Assembly (NCBI GenBank): GCA_002722295.1
Contig: PBLF01000017.1
Location: forward strand, 1 to 39,720
Reading direction: 5' to 3'
DNA from: Stappia sp.
GTDB lineage: Bacteria; Pseudomonadota; Alphaproteobacteria; Rhizobiales; Stappiaceae
Length of the DNA stretch: 39,720 bases
Under the pieces are notes generated by a model that did not search any database, was not told the origin of the DNA, and saw only the letters and a list, made by a program, of their open reading frames with translations. Below are positions 32,447 to 39,720 of this stretch, in pieces (the stretch's first letter is position 1; each line of letters starts with the position of its first letter). Made by a program: the position numbers and the translations under genes.

Positions 32447-32851
32447 ATGCAGCTTGCACGCAGGATCAGAAATGGATGTCGGATAACTGGCCTTGCCGTC
32501 GGTCTGCTTGCCTACGTCCTTTTGCTGCAGGGCCTCGCTTCCGCTTACGCCAAGACGATCACGATGATCGGCGAGTCCGATCCGGGTTTCATCATCTGCG
32601 CCCCATCCGGGACAGATTATAACGGCCCAGAAGGCGGCCTGGAGTTTCTCGGAAAGGACTGTTGCGCAGCCTTTTGTAAGGCGGCGGCTTCATCGGGGCC
32701 GACGTTGGAGCCGGTATCGGTGGATTTGCTCTCGCTGATACCGCAGACTTTGCGTAGCGAGCGGATGCAGCCGCTCGAAAAGAGTGATCCTCCGAAAATC
32801 CCCTTCGTGCCAGCGCTTGGAGCGCGAGCTCCACCCACGTTCTCCGTCTGA
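32447..32851 (+). CDS. Secreted cysteine-rich protein, DUF2946-like
   Basis: A signal or anchor segment (ITGLAVGLLAYVLLLQGLAS) is followed by a short mature part with five cysteines nearby (FIICAPSG, GKDCCAAFCKAA), a layout like DUF2946 proteins found beside copper genes. The final 40 residues are proline-rich. The start may be ATG 32447 or an ATG at 32396. It heads a likely operon of PCu(A)C, SCO and TlpA genes. The assignment to DUF2946 is from pattern, not a search. Confidence 0.62.
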   Translation: MQLARRIRNGCRITGLAVGLLAYVLLLQGLASAYAKTITMIGESDPGFIICAPSGTDYNGPEGGLEFLGKDCCAAFCKAAASSGPTLEPVSVDLLSLIPQTLRSERMQPLEKSDPPKIPFVPALGARAPPTFSV

Positions 32852-32904
32852 CAGAAAAACGACCCGGCGTGTCACTGCGCCTCTTCTGTTGCATGGAGAA
32901 ACCA

Positions 32905-33408
32905 ATGCGCAATTATATCCGTATCCTCGCGGCATCTGCTGCTCTTGTTTATTCCTCCGCCGCGTTTGCTCACGAATTTAGCGTAGGCGACATCGTCATC
33001 AACCATCCTTGGACCCGTGCAACTTCACCGGCAGCAAAAGTTGGCGGTGGATACTTTGAAGCGGTCAACAACGGCACAGTCGACGACAGGCTTGTCGGCG
33101 CCAGTTCCCCTGCCGCATCTCGCGTCGAGATCCATAAAATGGAAATGGCTGACGGCATCATGAAGATGCGCCCGGTGCCGGATGGGATGGCGATTGCTGG
33201 CGGCGACAAGATTGAGCTCGCGCCAGGCGGCTATCACCTCATGCTGATCGATCTGACGGAGCCGATCAGGGAGGGCGACATGGTTCCGGTCACTCTTCAA
33301 TTTGAGATGGCCGGTTCGGTAGAGGTAGAGCTCGTCGCAGGAGCCCTGGGTCAGGCGCAATCGGATCATCAGGGCGGCTCTGCGTTATCGCATGATGGTG
33401 AAGATTGA
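32905..33408 (+). CDS. Periplasmic copper chaperone PCu(A)C
   Basis: PCu(A)C delivers Cu(I) to the CuA or CuB site of haem-copper oxidases, together with SCO. The 167-residue precursor has a signal (RILAASAALVYSSAAFA), and the ligands of the canonical motif are intact: VEIHKMEM, GIMKMRPV and GGYHLMLIDL. The ATG at 32905 is chosen since GGAG lies 8 bp before it. The C-terminal tail (SDHQGGSALSHDGED) is His/Asp-rich. It overlaps the SCO gene by one base. The other copy at 20395 has lost key ligands. Confidence 0.93.
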   Translation: MRNYIRILAASAALVYSSAAFAHEFSVGDIVINHPWTRATSPAAKVGGGYFEAVNNGTVDDRLVGASSPAASRVEIHKMEMADGIMKMRPVPDGMAIAGGDKIELAPGGYHLMLIDLTEPIREGDMVPVTLQFEMAGSVEVELVAGALGQAQSDHQGGSALSHDGED

Positions 33409-34025
33409 TGCGCGGGCGTACAATCGGATTGCTCTCAGCGGGTGTGCTCGCCGTTGGGATGGCGTTGGCTGCCGTCACTATCATTGCCGAGAACAGGCAA
33501 TCAGGTGTTCAGTCTCGAAGCACGGGCGTCGCTACGGTAGGCGGGCCTTTCCGGCTAACCGGAACTGAAGGGCAGACCGTCTCGGAGAAGGACCTCCTCG
33601 GTAAGCCGAGTGCTGTATTCTTCGGCTTTACCTACTGCCCGGACGTCTGTCCGACCACTCTGTTCGAACTGACAACTCTGGCGGAACAACTCGGCCCAGA
33701 AGCAGACAAGCTCAATTTCGTTTTCGTCTCGGTAGATTCCGAGCGCGATGGGCCTGCGGAAATGAAGCAGTATCTGGAGGCTTTCGATGACCGCATCATT
33801 GGGCTTACCGGCACTGCCGAACAGATCGATGCCGTGGCGAAGGCCTACAAAATCTACCATGCGAAAGTTCCGTTGGAGGGCGGTGATTATACGATGGATC
33901 ACACGGCCAGCGTCATCCTGATGGATGCCGACGGAAGGTTCTTCGGAACGATGGACTATGAAGAGGAAGCAAGTGTGATGCTTGCAAAGTTGAAACGCCT
34001 GATACGTGAACAGGTTGATGGATGA
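33408..34025 (+). CDS. SCO1/SenC-family copper-thiol protein
   Basis: SCO proteins load copper onto cytochrome c oxidase or act as thiol reductants in the periplasm. The 205-residue protein has an N-terminal membrane anchor (IGLLSAGVLAVGMALAAVTI), the TYCPDVCP metal motif (Cys77 and Cys81) and the third ligand, His, in TMDHTASVIL. The ATG at 33408 overlaps the stop of the PCu(A)C gene (TGATG); a TTG one codon earlier is possible. The pair is translationally coupled, matching their joint role. Confidence 0.94.
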   Translation: MRGRTIGLLSAGVLAVGMALAAVTIIAENRQSGVQSRSTGVATVGGPFRLTGTEGQTVSEKDLLGKPSAVFFGFTYCPDVCPTTLFELTTLAEQLGPEADKLNFVFVSVDSERDGPAEMKQYLEAFDDRIIGLTGTAEQIDAVAKAYKIYHAKVPLEGGDYTMDHTASVILMDADGRFFGTMDYEEEASVMLAKLKRLIREQVDG

Positions 34026-34076
34026 TCTCTGAGTATTTGGGAGAATGTCGACTGAACATTCGGGAGTATTCTGAAA

Positions 34077-34766
34077 TTGACACAGGAAAACGCCAATAGA
34101 TCAACCAGATTTCTGATCATTTTTGCAATTTTTGCGGGAATGCTTGCTGGAATAGGAGGGGTTATTATCTTCGGCGGGTTCTCCGACGAGGATCAAGGGA
34201 GCGTCGCTACCGCGGGCTTACCGGATAGCTGCCCTGTTTCGTCCGAACAGATGATAGCGATAAAGAGTGCTTCACAGGGTGAGGTTGCGGCAATGCTTGC
34301 GACCGAGAAGCCCCTAGCTATGCGCGATTTGACATTCAGTGACGCTGACGGAGCGCCATTAAGCGTAGGGAACCTGGCGGGAAAGACACTCCTGATCAAC
34401 CTATGGGCCACGTGGTGTGCGCCGTGTCGTGAAGAAATGCCGGCACTCAACGAACTTCAAGCTGAAATGGGTGACGATAAATTCCAGGTTATTGCTGTGA
34501 ATGTCGATACCGGCGGAGATGACAAGCCAAAGGCGTTTCTCAAGGAAATTGGAATCGACAGTCTTGGTTTTTATCGCGAACCAACGCTCGTTTTATTCAA
34601 CAACCTGAAGCGACAGGGCCTGGCGTTGGGACTGCCAGTTACGTTGCTCGTCAGTAAAGAGGGATGCCTTCTCGCACACATGAACGGCCCAGCCGAATGG
34701 GCGAGTGACGATGCCAAGGCATTGATAAGGACTGCGATCGGAGGTGCCAATAGAGAGTCGTCGTAG
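34077..34766 (+). CDS. TlpA-family membrane-anchored thioredoxin
   Basis: This 229-residue protein has an N-terminal membrane anchor (FLIIFAIFAGMLAGIGGVII) and a thioredoxin domain with Cys114-Ala-Pro-Cys117 (WATWCAPCREE). TlpA reduces SCO and CuA precursors before copper loading and in turn takes electrons from CcdA, which is also in the island. It follows the SCO gene by about 50 bp. The start appears to be TTG at 34077 and lacks a clear ribosome-binding site. The gene looks more AT-rich than its neighbours, hinting at a separate origin. Confidence 0.88.
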   Translation: MTQENANRSTRFLIIFAIFAGMLAGIGGVIIFGGFSDEDQGSVATAGLPDSCPVSSEQMIAIKSASQGEVAAMLATEKPLAMRDLTFSDADGAPLSVGNLAGKTLLINLWATWCAPCREEMPALNELQAEMGDDKFQVIAVNVDTGGDDKPKAFLKEIGIDSLGFYREPTLVLFNNLKRQGLALGLPVTLLVSKEGCLLAHMNGPAEWASDDAKALIRTAIGGANRESS

Positions 34767-35123
34767 GGCGAATGAACGCAGAGTGTGCCGGCTTGGCGTT
34801 CTCGGCTTCAATAAATCAGATGACATAGACAGCATGGTGGCAGAATTGGGACCAGATTCTCCAATTGAAGAAGCCCTAGAGATACATGCGTCTGCGCAAG
34901 GTGATCGCGGGTCCGATACTTTACAAGTAGAACCTGAAAGAGGCCGCCCCGGACAGTTCCGAGCCCCTCGCATCGGCGCACCTACATCGACAATGTTTGG
35001 TCGGTTCTGCCAAAGCGCGAGTCAGAGTATCGGATATGCGATGTGAGGGGACAGGATCGCTTCGCGCGGGGTAGCATCACTCGACGCAGCATCTTCAAAG
35101 GTGACGAGGAACGATCACCGGCG
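34767..35123. other. Gene-poor stretch between cargo and transfer genes
   Basis: No gene is convincing here. A plus-strand frame from 34744 reads through with no family match and no Shine-Dalgarno. The sequence changes from relatively AT-rich (about 34770-34880) to GC-rich (after 34930), so a cargo/backbone junction may lie here. I see no clear repeat or operator. Confidence 0.3.
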
Positions 35124-36092
35124 ATGGACGGATCGGACTCGCCCCTTTGGGAACGCCCCGTACGCTGGCCTGCCGAGGGGCTCCCTTTTGACATGCGGGC
35201 ACTACGCTATGTGCTGGCAGCAGCTGAACAGATGAGTTTTTCGGGTGCGGCCGGCGCGCTCGGGATGAAGGTGTCAAGCGTCAGCCGTCATGTGCGCGAC
35301 TTCGAGGACAATCTTGGCATTTCCCTGTTCGAGCGCACTACCTCGGGCGTCCGACTGACCGATGCCGGCAGCCGGTTCCTCGACGACATCATCCCGATCC
35401 TCCAGATGGCGGAGGTGGTCCTGCAGCGCGCCGGCGCGGCCGGCCGGGTCGAGGAAGGCACGGTCAGGGTCGGCATCATCACAACGCTCGCAGGCGGTTT
35501 CCTTCGAGAATTGATCACCTCCTACCGGTGCTACTATCCAGGCGTCGAGTTGGATATTCAGGATGGCGGGCGGCGCGAACATCTGCGCGCGATCCGGGCG
35601 CGGCAGCTCGACATAGCCTTTTTCACCGGCAACGCGCCGATTGCCGGCTGCGACGTCGAGGAGCTCTGGCAAGAGCGGGTCCATGTAGCGATGGCGGTCA
35701 AGCATCCGTTGGCAAGTAGCAACGCGCTGGACTGGCCACAGCTTAGCAAGGAACACTTCATCGTCTCGACCATGGAGCCGGGGCCGGAGGTGCATGACTA
35801 TATTGTGCGGCGCGTCGCTGACTACAGCACCTATCCAGATGTGACCTATCGCCATGTGACGGTGGAGACGCTGATGCACATGGTCGCCATCGGCGAAGGA
35901 ATCACGCTGGTCTCGGAAGGCTGGACCAGCATGGCGCATGCCGATCTCGCGCTGCGGCCACTGACCGCAGCCGAGGACATCGTGCCGTTCAGTGCGGTGT
36001 GGTCGCCATCGAGTGACAATCCGGCGCTGCGCCGATTTCTGAGTTTCGCGCGGGATCTGGCAACACGGCGGGGCTCACGACGCGATCAATGA
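35124..36092 (+). CDS. LysR-family transcriptional regulator
   Basis: The about 322-residue protein has an N-terminal winged helix (MRALRYVLAAAEQMSFSGAA then LGMKVSSVSRHVRDFEDNLG) and a periplasmic-binding-protein-like effector domain from about 110 (EGTVRVGIITTLAGGFL). A 20-residue extension before the helix-turn-helix is seen with a start at 35124; ATG 35193 is the alternative. LysR genes beside trb operons are common on ICEs of proteobacteria, where they may control transfer. It ends inside the last codons of the converging DUF2274 gene with a 7-bp overlap. Confidence 0.9.
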   Translation: MDGSDSPLWERPVRWPAEGLPFDMRALRYVLAAAEQMSFSGAAGALGMKVSSVSRHVRDFEDNLGISLFERTTSGVRLTDAGSRFLDDIIPILQMAEVVLQRAGAAGRVEEGTVRVGIITTLAGGFLRELITSYRCYYPGVELDIQDGGRREHLRAIRARQLDIAFFTGNAPIAGCDVEELWQERVHVAMAVKHPLASSNALDWPQLSKEHFIVSTMEPGPEVHDYIVRRVADYSTYPDVTYRHVTVETLMHMVAIGEGITLVSEGWTSMAHADLALRPLTAAEDIVPFSAVWSPSSDNPALRRFLSFARDLATRRGSRRDQ

Positions 36093-36355
36093 TCCGCTGC
36101 GGGGGTGGCCAGTTTGGCGACGCCGGCAGTTGCGGCCTCGCCAGCGAGCTTGGCCTTGCGGCTGCGCCAGCCGCGATCGGAACGCAGGAAGGCTTCCAGC
36201 ATGTGCGGGATCAGCGTGGCGGTGTCGACCTCCCCATACTGGCGGCCGTATTCGGCGGCGTAGAGGTCGAGCTCTTCCTTCAGCGGCTCCGGCATCGGGA
36301 CAGTCATGCGCACGATGCCGCGCTTGGGCAGCGGGCCGAGTTTGAGATTGCTCAT
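36086..36355 (-). CDS. DUF2274 protein of the trb operon
   Basis: This 89-residue protein (MSNLKLGPLPKRGIVRMTVP) is of the DUF2274 type often found after trbI. It is polar, has no signal or membrane segment, and its function is unknown; a regulatory or accessory role in conjugation is assumed only from position. The ATG overlaps the trbI stop by one base (TGATG). It is the last gene of the trb operon on this strand. Confidence 0.85.
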   Translation of the reverse strand: MSNLKLGPLPKRGIVRMTVPMPEPLKEELDLYAAEYGRQYGEVDTATLIPHMLEAFLRSDRGWRSRKAKLAGEAATAGVAKLATPAADH

Positions 36356-37530
36356 CAGTGGGCTCCATAGGGCTCGAGGACCAGATCGCGGGCGACGATT
36401 ACGCGGACCGGGAAGCCGGGCCGAATGGTCAGGGTAGGCTCGACCTGCAATTGACGCTGGACGATTTGCTGGCCGGCCTGGTTCACGGTGTCCTGAACGC
36501 CGTCGCGGATTGCGCGGATCAGGCGGTCCTCGTCGCTGGTGGCCAGCTCCGCGCCGACGGCGAGAAGTGTCGAGAGACCGGCCGCCTTCATCAGATCCCA
36601 CCAGTGGTAGTCGACGCCATCTTCGAGGCCCGCATAGCCCGAGGCATCCGCGCCGCGCTGGCGCTCCAGCACGACTGACCGGCCATTGGGCAGGATGAGG
36701 CGGTTCCACACCAGGAGAACGCGGCGTTGGCCGAAGGTGACGCCAGAATCGTATTCGCCAATGAGGCGGCTTCCCTGCGGGATGAGCAGAAGCGCCCCGG
36801 TCGGAGAATCATAGACGTTCTGCGTCACCTGGGCCGTTATCTGCCCCGGCAAATCCGAACGGATGCCGGTAATCAGCGCCGCCGAGATTACCGCACCGGC
36901 TTGCAGGATATAGGGCGAGGCCGGCGCCATGACGCGATCGGGCGCGACCGTGCGCCGATCCACCTCGGCGTTGAGGAAGGCAAGGTGCCGGTCCTGCGTT
37001 CCGGCGCCCGTCAGCCCGGTCATGCCGGGAACGGACGGGATCGCAGCTGAGCCGGCGTTCTGACCCGCCCTGATCTGGAAGAAGATCTCGCTGGTGCGGG
37101 CGGCTTCAAGCTCGGCAAGCCGGCGCTGTTCCTCGGGATCGGCCGCAGGAACCGGCATCGGGGTGGCGGGGATGGGCTGGCCTTCCTCGCGCGCCCGAAG
37201 CACAGGTCCGCCGAGATCGCCCGGCAGCGGCGGGCCGAGAGGCGGCACGTCGCCATAGCTGCCGGGCAGACCTTGCAGGCCGTCGGCGGTTTGGCGGCGG
37301 TCGGTCGAGATCAGCTCCTCCGGCTGGCCGCCGCGATCGACGCCCTGAAGCGCATAGATCATTGCGCCACCGATGCCGATGCCGGCGACCATGCCCGCGC
37401 CCATCAGCACCTTGCGCGAGATGCGCGTGACGCGCGGCGCTTCGGCGCGCAGGCGCATCGAACCGGCCCTGTCGTCGGCCGCTCCCGCCAGCTCCACGCC
37501 TTCCTCTTTCCGGTCGTCATTATCGCTCAT
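36355..37530 (-). CDS. trbI: Conjugal transfer protein TrbI (VirB10-like)
   Basis: TrbI spans inner and outer membranes as part of the type IV secretion core. The 391-residue protein has one membrane helix near residue 45 (VLMGAGMVAGIGIGGAMIYA), a proline-rich periplasmic linker (about 85-150) and a VirB10 beta-barrel domain (about 190-391) with LQAGAVISAALITGIRSDLP and LIPQGSRLIGEYDSG. The ATG at 37530 overlaps the trbG stop (ATGA). A much longer frame upstream exists but lies over trbG. Confidence 0.95.
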   Translation of the reverse strand: MSDNDDRKEEGVELAGAADDRAGSMRLRAEAPRVTRISRKVLMGAGMVAGIGIGGAMIYALQGVDRGGQPEELISTDRRQTADGLQGLPGSYGDVPPLGPPLPGDLGGPVLRAREEGQPIPATPMPVPAADPEEQRRLAELEAARTSEIFFQIRAGQNAGSAAIPSVPGMTGLTGAGTQDRHLAFLNAEVDRRTVAPDRVMAPASPYILQAGAVISAALITGIRSDLPGQITAQVTQNVYDSPTGALLLIPQGSRLIGEYDSGVTFGQRRVLLVWNRLILPNGRSVVLERQRGADASGYAGLEDGVDYHWWDLMKAAGLSTLLAVGAELATSDEDRLIRAIRDGVQDTVNQAGQQIVQRQLQVEPTLTIRPGFPVRVIVARDLVLEPYGAH

Positions 37531-38546
37531 GACGGCGCTCCTCCCGTTGCCGTGGTTTGCCCCGTGGCTGCCGTCTGGCCCGGCTGGACGCGCACGATCC
37601 TGACGGTTTGCTGCCTGTTGCCAGAGCCCAGCCGAAGCTCGGCCGCGCCGAAGAGGCGATCGACAATAAGCACGTTCTGATAGATGCGGCTGTTGACGAT
37701 CTCGGGTTCGCCGCCCGAGCCGATGACGAACAGGGGCGGCATCTCGCCCTGGACGATCCCGCGTGGGAAGACCACGTAAACGCGGCGGCCGTCGTCGAAG
37801 ATGGTTAGCGGCTTCCAGGGCGGGTTGTCGCCGGCGAGACCGTAGCGATAGTTTCGCGCGGATTCGGCTGGAATGATCGGCGCGGCCGGCGCGGTTACGC
37901 GCTGCGTCGCCGGTGGCGCGGGATAGGCCCATGCCACTGCCGGCATCCAGGTTTCGTTGCTCGCGCGCAACTCGATAAGGTAGGTGCGCCTGTCCGTGGT
38001 GATGACCAGATTGGTGGAGATGTCGGCGCGGGTCGGCTTGACGAGCACATGGACGCGGCGCGTCGTGCCGGAGCCGCTTTCCGTATCGCCGATAATCCAG
38101 CGGGTGGTATCGCCCGCCGCGATCGGTCCCGCGCCCGTCAGGCTCTCGCCCGCTTCGAGCGCGATGGTTGTGATCTGCCCGACAGCGGCATAAACCTGAA
38201 ACAGCGCGCCTTCGGACCAGGGATAGATCTGGATCGCGTTGTAGTAGCCCTCCCGGCGCGGCTCGACACGAGCGGCCGCATTGGCGTTGCCGACACGCCC
38301 CTCCGGGGTGGTGGCTGCGGCGCCGCCGCGCGCGACGGTCCAGCCGGGCGGCGTGTGCAGTGGCCGGGGCGTGCCGTCGGTCACGGCGGTCCTGACGACC
38401 GGAAGCGCCGGCACGTCGGCATCGTAGCTGAACTGTGGCGTGCGGTTGGTCGCGCAGCCGGCGAGCGTGGTTGCAGCAAGCAGGAAAACCGCCAAGGCGG
38501 GTTTACGGAAAGCCGTAGGTCCGGCTTTGACAGGATTGCGGGTCAT
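37527..38546 (-). CDS. trbG: Conjugal transfer protein TrbG (VirB9-like)
   Basis: TrbG is the outer-membrane-complex partner of TrbI. The 339-residue protein has a lipoprotein-like signal (ALAVFLLAATTLAGC) and the VirB9/CagX domain (YNAIQIYPWSEGALFQVYAA, then NYRYGLAGDNPPWKPLTIFD and GRRVYVVFPRGI). The ATG at 38546 overlaps the trbF stop. The tight overlaps from trbL to DUF2274 show one operon. Confidence 0.95.
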   Translation of the reverse strand: MTRNPVKAGPTAFRKPALAVFLLAATTLAGCATNRTPQFSYDADVPALPVVRTAVTDGTPRPLHTPPGWTVARGGAAATTPEGRVGNANAAARVEPRREGYYNAIQIYPWSEGALFQVYAAVGQITTIALEAGESLTGAGPIAAGDTTRWIIGDTESGSGTTRRVHVLVKPTRADISTNLVITTDRRTYLIELRASNETWMPAVAWAYPAPPATQRVTAPAAPIIPAESARNYRYGLAGDNPPWKPLTIFDDGRRVYVVFPRGIVQGEMPPLFVIGSGGEPEIVNSRIYQNVLIVDRLFGAAELRLGSGNRQQTVRIVRVQPGQTAATGQTTATGGAPS

Positions 38547-39232
38547 TGACTCATCTCCCGCGACCACGAGATCGCGTTCACATAAATTCCGAGGGGATTG
38601 GCGCGAAGGCGCTCGGCGGTGCGCGGCTGCTGGAGGACGATGGTGAGGATCGCGGTCCAACGCTCGGTGCGAGAGAGCTGGCCGTTCTCAAAGTGCTGTT
38701 CTGTCCAGGCCACGCGGAACGAGTCAGGCGACGCGCGGATCACGCTGGAGACCTCGACGGAGACCTGCTGGCGTCTGACGCGGGTGAAGGGATCGTTCGA
38801 CCTGGCGTACTCGTTCAACGCCACTGCGCCCCTATCGGTGGTGAACTCGTAAGCGCGGAGCCAGTTCTGACGCAGGACGATGGGGTCCGAGGGCAGGCCC
38901 CGTACCTGCTCGATGAAGCGGGCGAGGTGCCAGGCCACTTGCGGGTCGGTCGGCCGATAGTCGGCGACGGCGGTTTCGACGGCGCGTGCTTCGCCGTGGC
39001 GGTCGATCTCGACCACCCAGGGAACGACGGTGCCGCGGGCCGATTGCCAGACCAGCGCCGAGGCGAAGCCGGCCGAGAGGATCAGGCAGCCGAAGGCCAT
39101 GAAGCGCCAGTTGCGGGCCTGGACACGGGCGGAACCGATGCGCTCGTCCCAGACCTGAGCGGCCTTCTGATAGGGTGTAACGGGTTCCGGCGTCTTGCCG
39201 TAATGGGTGGTGGGTCGCTTGAAGATGTTCAT
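38543..39232 (-). CDS. trbF: Conjugal transfer protein TrbF (VirB8-like)
   Basis: TrbF is a bitopic inner-membrane protein that helps assemble the type IV secretion channel. The 229-residue protein has a short cytoplasmic part (PYQKAAQVWDERIGSARVQA), a membrane helix (AFGCLILSAGFASALVW) and a VirB8 periplasmic domain. It overlaps trbG and trbL by four bases on either side, in the usual trbL-F-G-I order. Confidence 0.95.
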   Translation of the reverse strand: MNIFKRPTTHYGKTPEPVTPYQKAAQVWDERIGSARVQARNWRFMAFGCLILSAGFASALVWQSARGTVVPWVVEIDRHGEARAVETAVADYRPTDPQVAWHLARFIEQVRGLPSDPIVLRQNWLRAYEFTTDRGAVALNEYARSNDPFTRVRRQQVSVEVSSVIRASPDSFRVAWTEQHFENGQLSRTERWTAILTIVLQQPRTAERLRANPLGIYVNAISWSREMSQ

Positions 39233-39720
39233 GTGCGGTCGCTTTCGGAAAGGCTGATGGAGGAGCCGCCGCCATGGCTGTCGCCGGAGCGGATCGCATG
39301 AGCGGCCGCCGTGACGCCGTGGCTCATGGCCTGGCTGCGGCGCATGCGCTGCGCCCAGGCGGGCGGACCATCGGGCGAGGGCGTGCTTGCAGATCCCTGC
39401 GATGCGCCGCCGCCAAGCGTCCCCGTGGTCGAGGTGCCGCCGGTGGTCTCGAACGCGCCTTTCACGCCGGCCGTGTGGCTGGATTTGAGGCTGTCGGCGG
39501 CGCGGGAGACGGCGCGTTTCAGCGGCGAGACGGCCGCAGACGCTCCGGCCCGGGCGACGCCACCGAGACCGGCGGCGACGCCCGACGCGCCGCCTTCGCC
39601 CATAGAGGCGAGCGTATAGGCCGAGGACGCCGCGCCGGCGGCCGATGCGCCGCCTCGAGCCAGCGCGGCCCCGCCGGAAAGGGCAGCGCCGCCACCGCGC
39701 GCAGCGAGCATGGTCGCGCC
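39229..39720 (-). CDS. trbL: Conjugal transfer protein TrbL, C-terminal part (runs off the window)
   Basis: Only the C-terminal 160 or so residues are present. They are the Gly/Ala/Ser-rich tail typical of TrbL (VirB6-like): GGVARAGASAAVSPLKRAVS and PPAWAQRMRRSQ. The multispanning N-terminal part lies beyond 39720. Its stop overlaps the trbF start. Assignment rests on composition and the fixed gene order. Confidence 0.85.
   Translation of the reverse strand, partial: GATMLAARGGGAALSGGAALARGGASAAGAASSAYTLASMGEGGASGVAAGLGGVARAGASAAVSPLKRAVSRAADSLKSSHTAGVKGAFETTGGTSTTGTLGGGASQGSASTPSPDGPPAWAQRMRRSQAMSHGVTAAAHAIRSGDSHGGGSSISLSESDRT

Noticed and set aside
34744..35046. 100-residue plus-strand frame between tlpA and lysR
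   Set aside because: No ribosome-binding site and no recognisable domain; it spans a composition change, which is unlikely inside one gene.
1..39720. CRISPR array, phage structural genes or defence system
   Set aside because: No regularly spaced repeats and no capsid, tail, Cas, restriction or toxin-antitoxin genes were seen.

Overview
The window reads as part of an integrative and conjugative element (ICE) from a high-GC alphaproteobacterium, probably of the Hyphomicrobiales (rhizobia/Brucella group). This rests on protein character: a cydDCABX operon with its own MarR/GbsR-like regulator, a BTLCP-type transglutaminase-like protease, a PmtA-like methyltransferase, pseudoazurin, and a LysR/DUF2274/trb block of the kind carried on proteobacterial ICEs. 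No rRNA, tRNA or CRISPR array was seen. A tyrosine integrase sits at the left edge and the start of a trb conjugation operon (TrbI, TrbG, TrbF, partial TrbL) at the right edge. Everything between looks like cargo.

Layout. (1) 0.1-1.6 kb: integrase with short decamer repeats upstream. (2) 1.7-4.7 kb: divergent mntR and mntH with two MntR boxes, then a CzcD-type zinc exporter. (3) 4.7-6.3 kb: ccdA and a DUF1624 membrane acyltransferase-like gene, divergent across a perfect 24-bp inverted repeat that holds two MerR-type promoters. (4) 6.4-13.4 kb: regulator-cydDCABX, a complete cytochrome bd oxidase and its CydDC exporter, with an 18-bp palindrome before the regulator. (5) 13.6-20.9 kb: envelope genes, namely a DsbA-PpiC-L,D-transpeptidase-flavoprotein operon, two more L,D-transpeptidases, a transglutaminase-like protease and a degenerate PCu(A)C protein. 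(6) 21-25.2 kb: a three-cysteine MerR-family regulator, a heavy-metal-associated domain protein, LspA, an IS110 remnant, a zinc-ribbon protein with DsbA, and mntP behind a yybP-ykoY manganese riboswitch. (7) 25.5-31.8 kb: an ICMT-like methyltransferase, a SleB-type hydrolase, an EEP phosphatase/nuclease, a Zn/Cd/Pb P-type ATPase, a phospholipid methyltransferase-like gene and pseudoazurin. (8) 32.4-34.8 kb: copper and thiol delivery (DUF2946-like, PCu(A)C, SCO, TlpA). (9) 35.1-39.7 kb: LysR, DUF2274 and trb genes.

The main observation is a set of six MerR-type promoters, each with a TTGAMC -35 box, a 19-bp spacer containing CTC-N(8-9)-GAG-like dyads, and a -10 box. They lie before ccdA, DUF1624, dsbA-ppiC-ldt-flavoprotein, hma-lspA, zinc-ribbon-dsbA and the P-type ATPase. 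Only one MerR-family gene is visible, and its Cys78/Cys113/Cys121 trio matches Pb/Cd/Zn sensors. I infer a metal-responsive regulon that couples efflux to periplasmic thiol handling, protein folding, lipoprotein processing and peptidoglycan cross-linking, all carried on a mobile element. The promoters are seen directly; their shared control and the envelope-repair purpose are inference.

Separately, the island carries manganese uptake and export each with its own sensor, plus a copper-independent quinol oxidase beside copper-delivery proteins. Together this suggests a transferable package for keeping respiration and envelope thiols working under metal stress.
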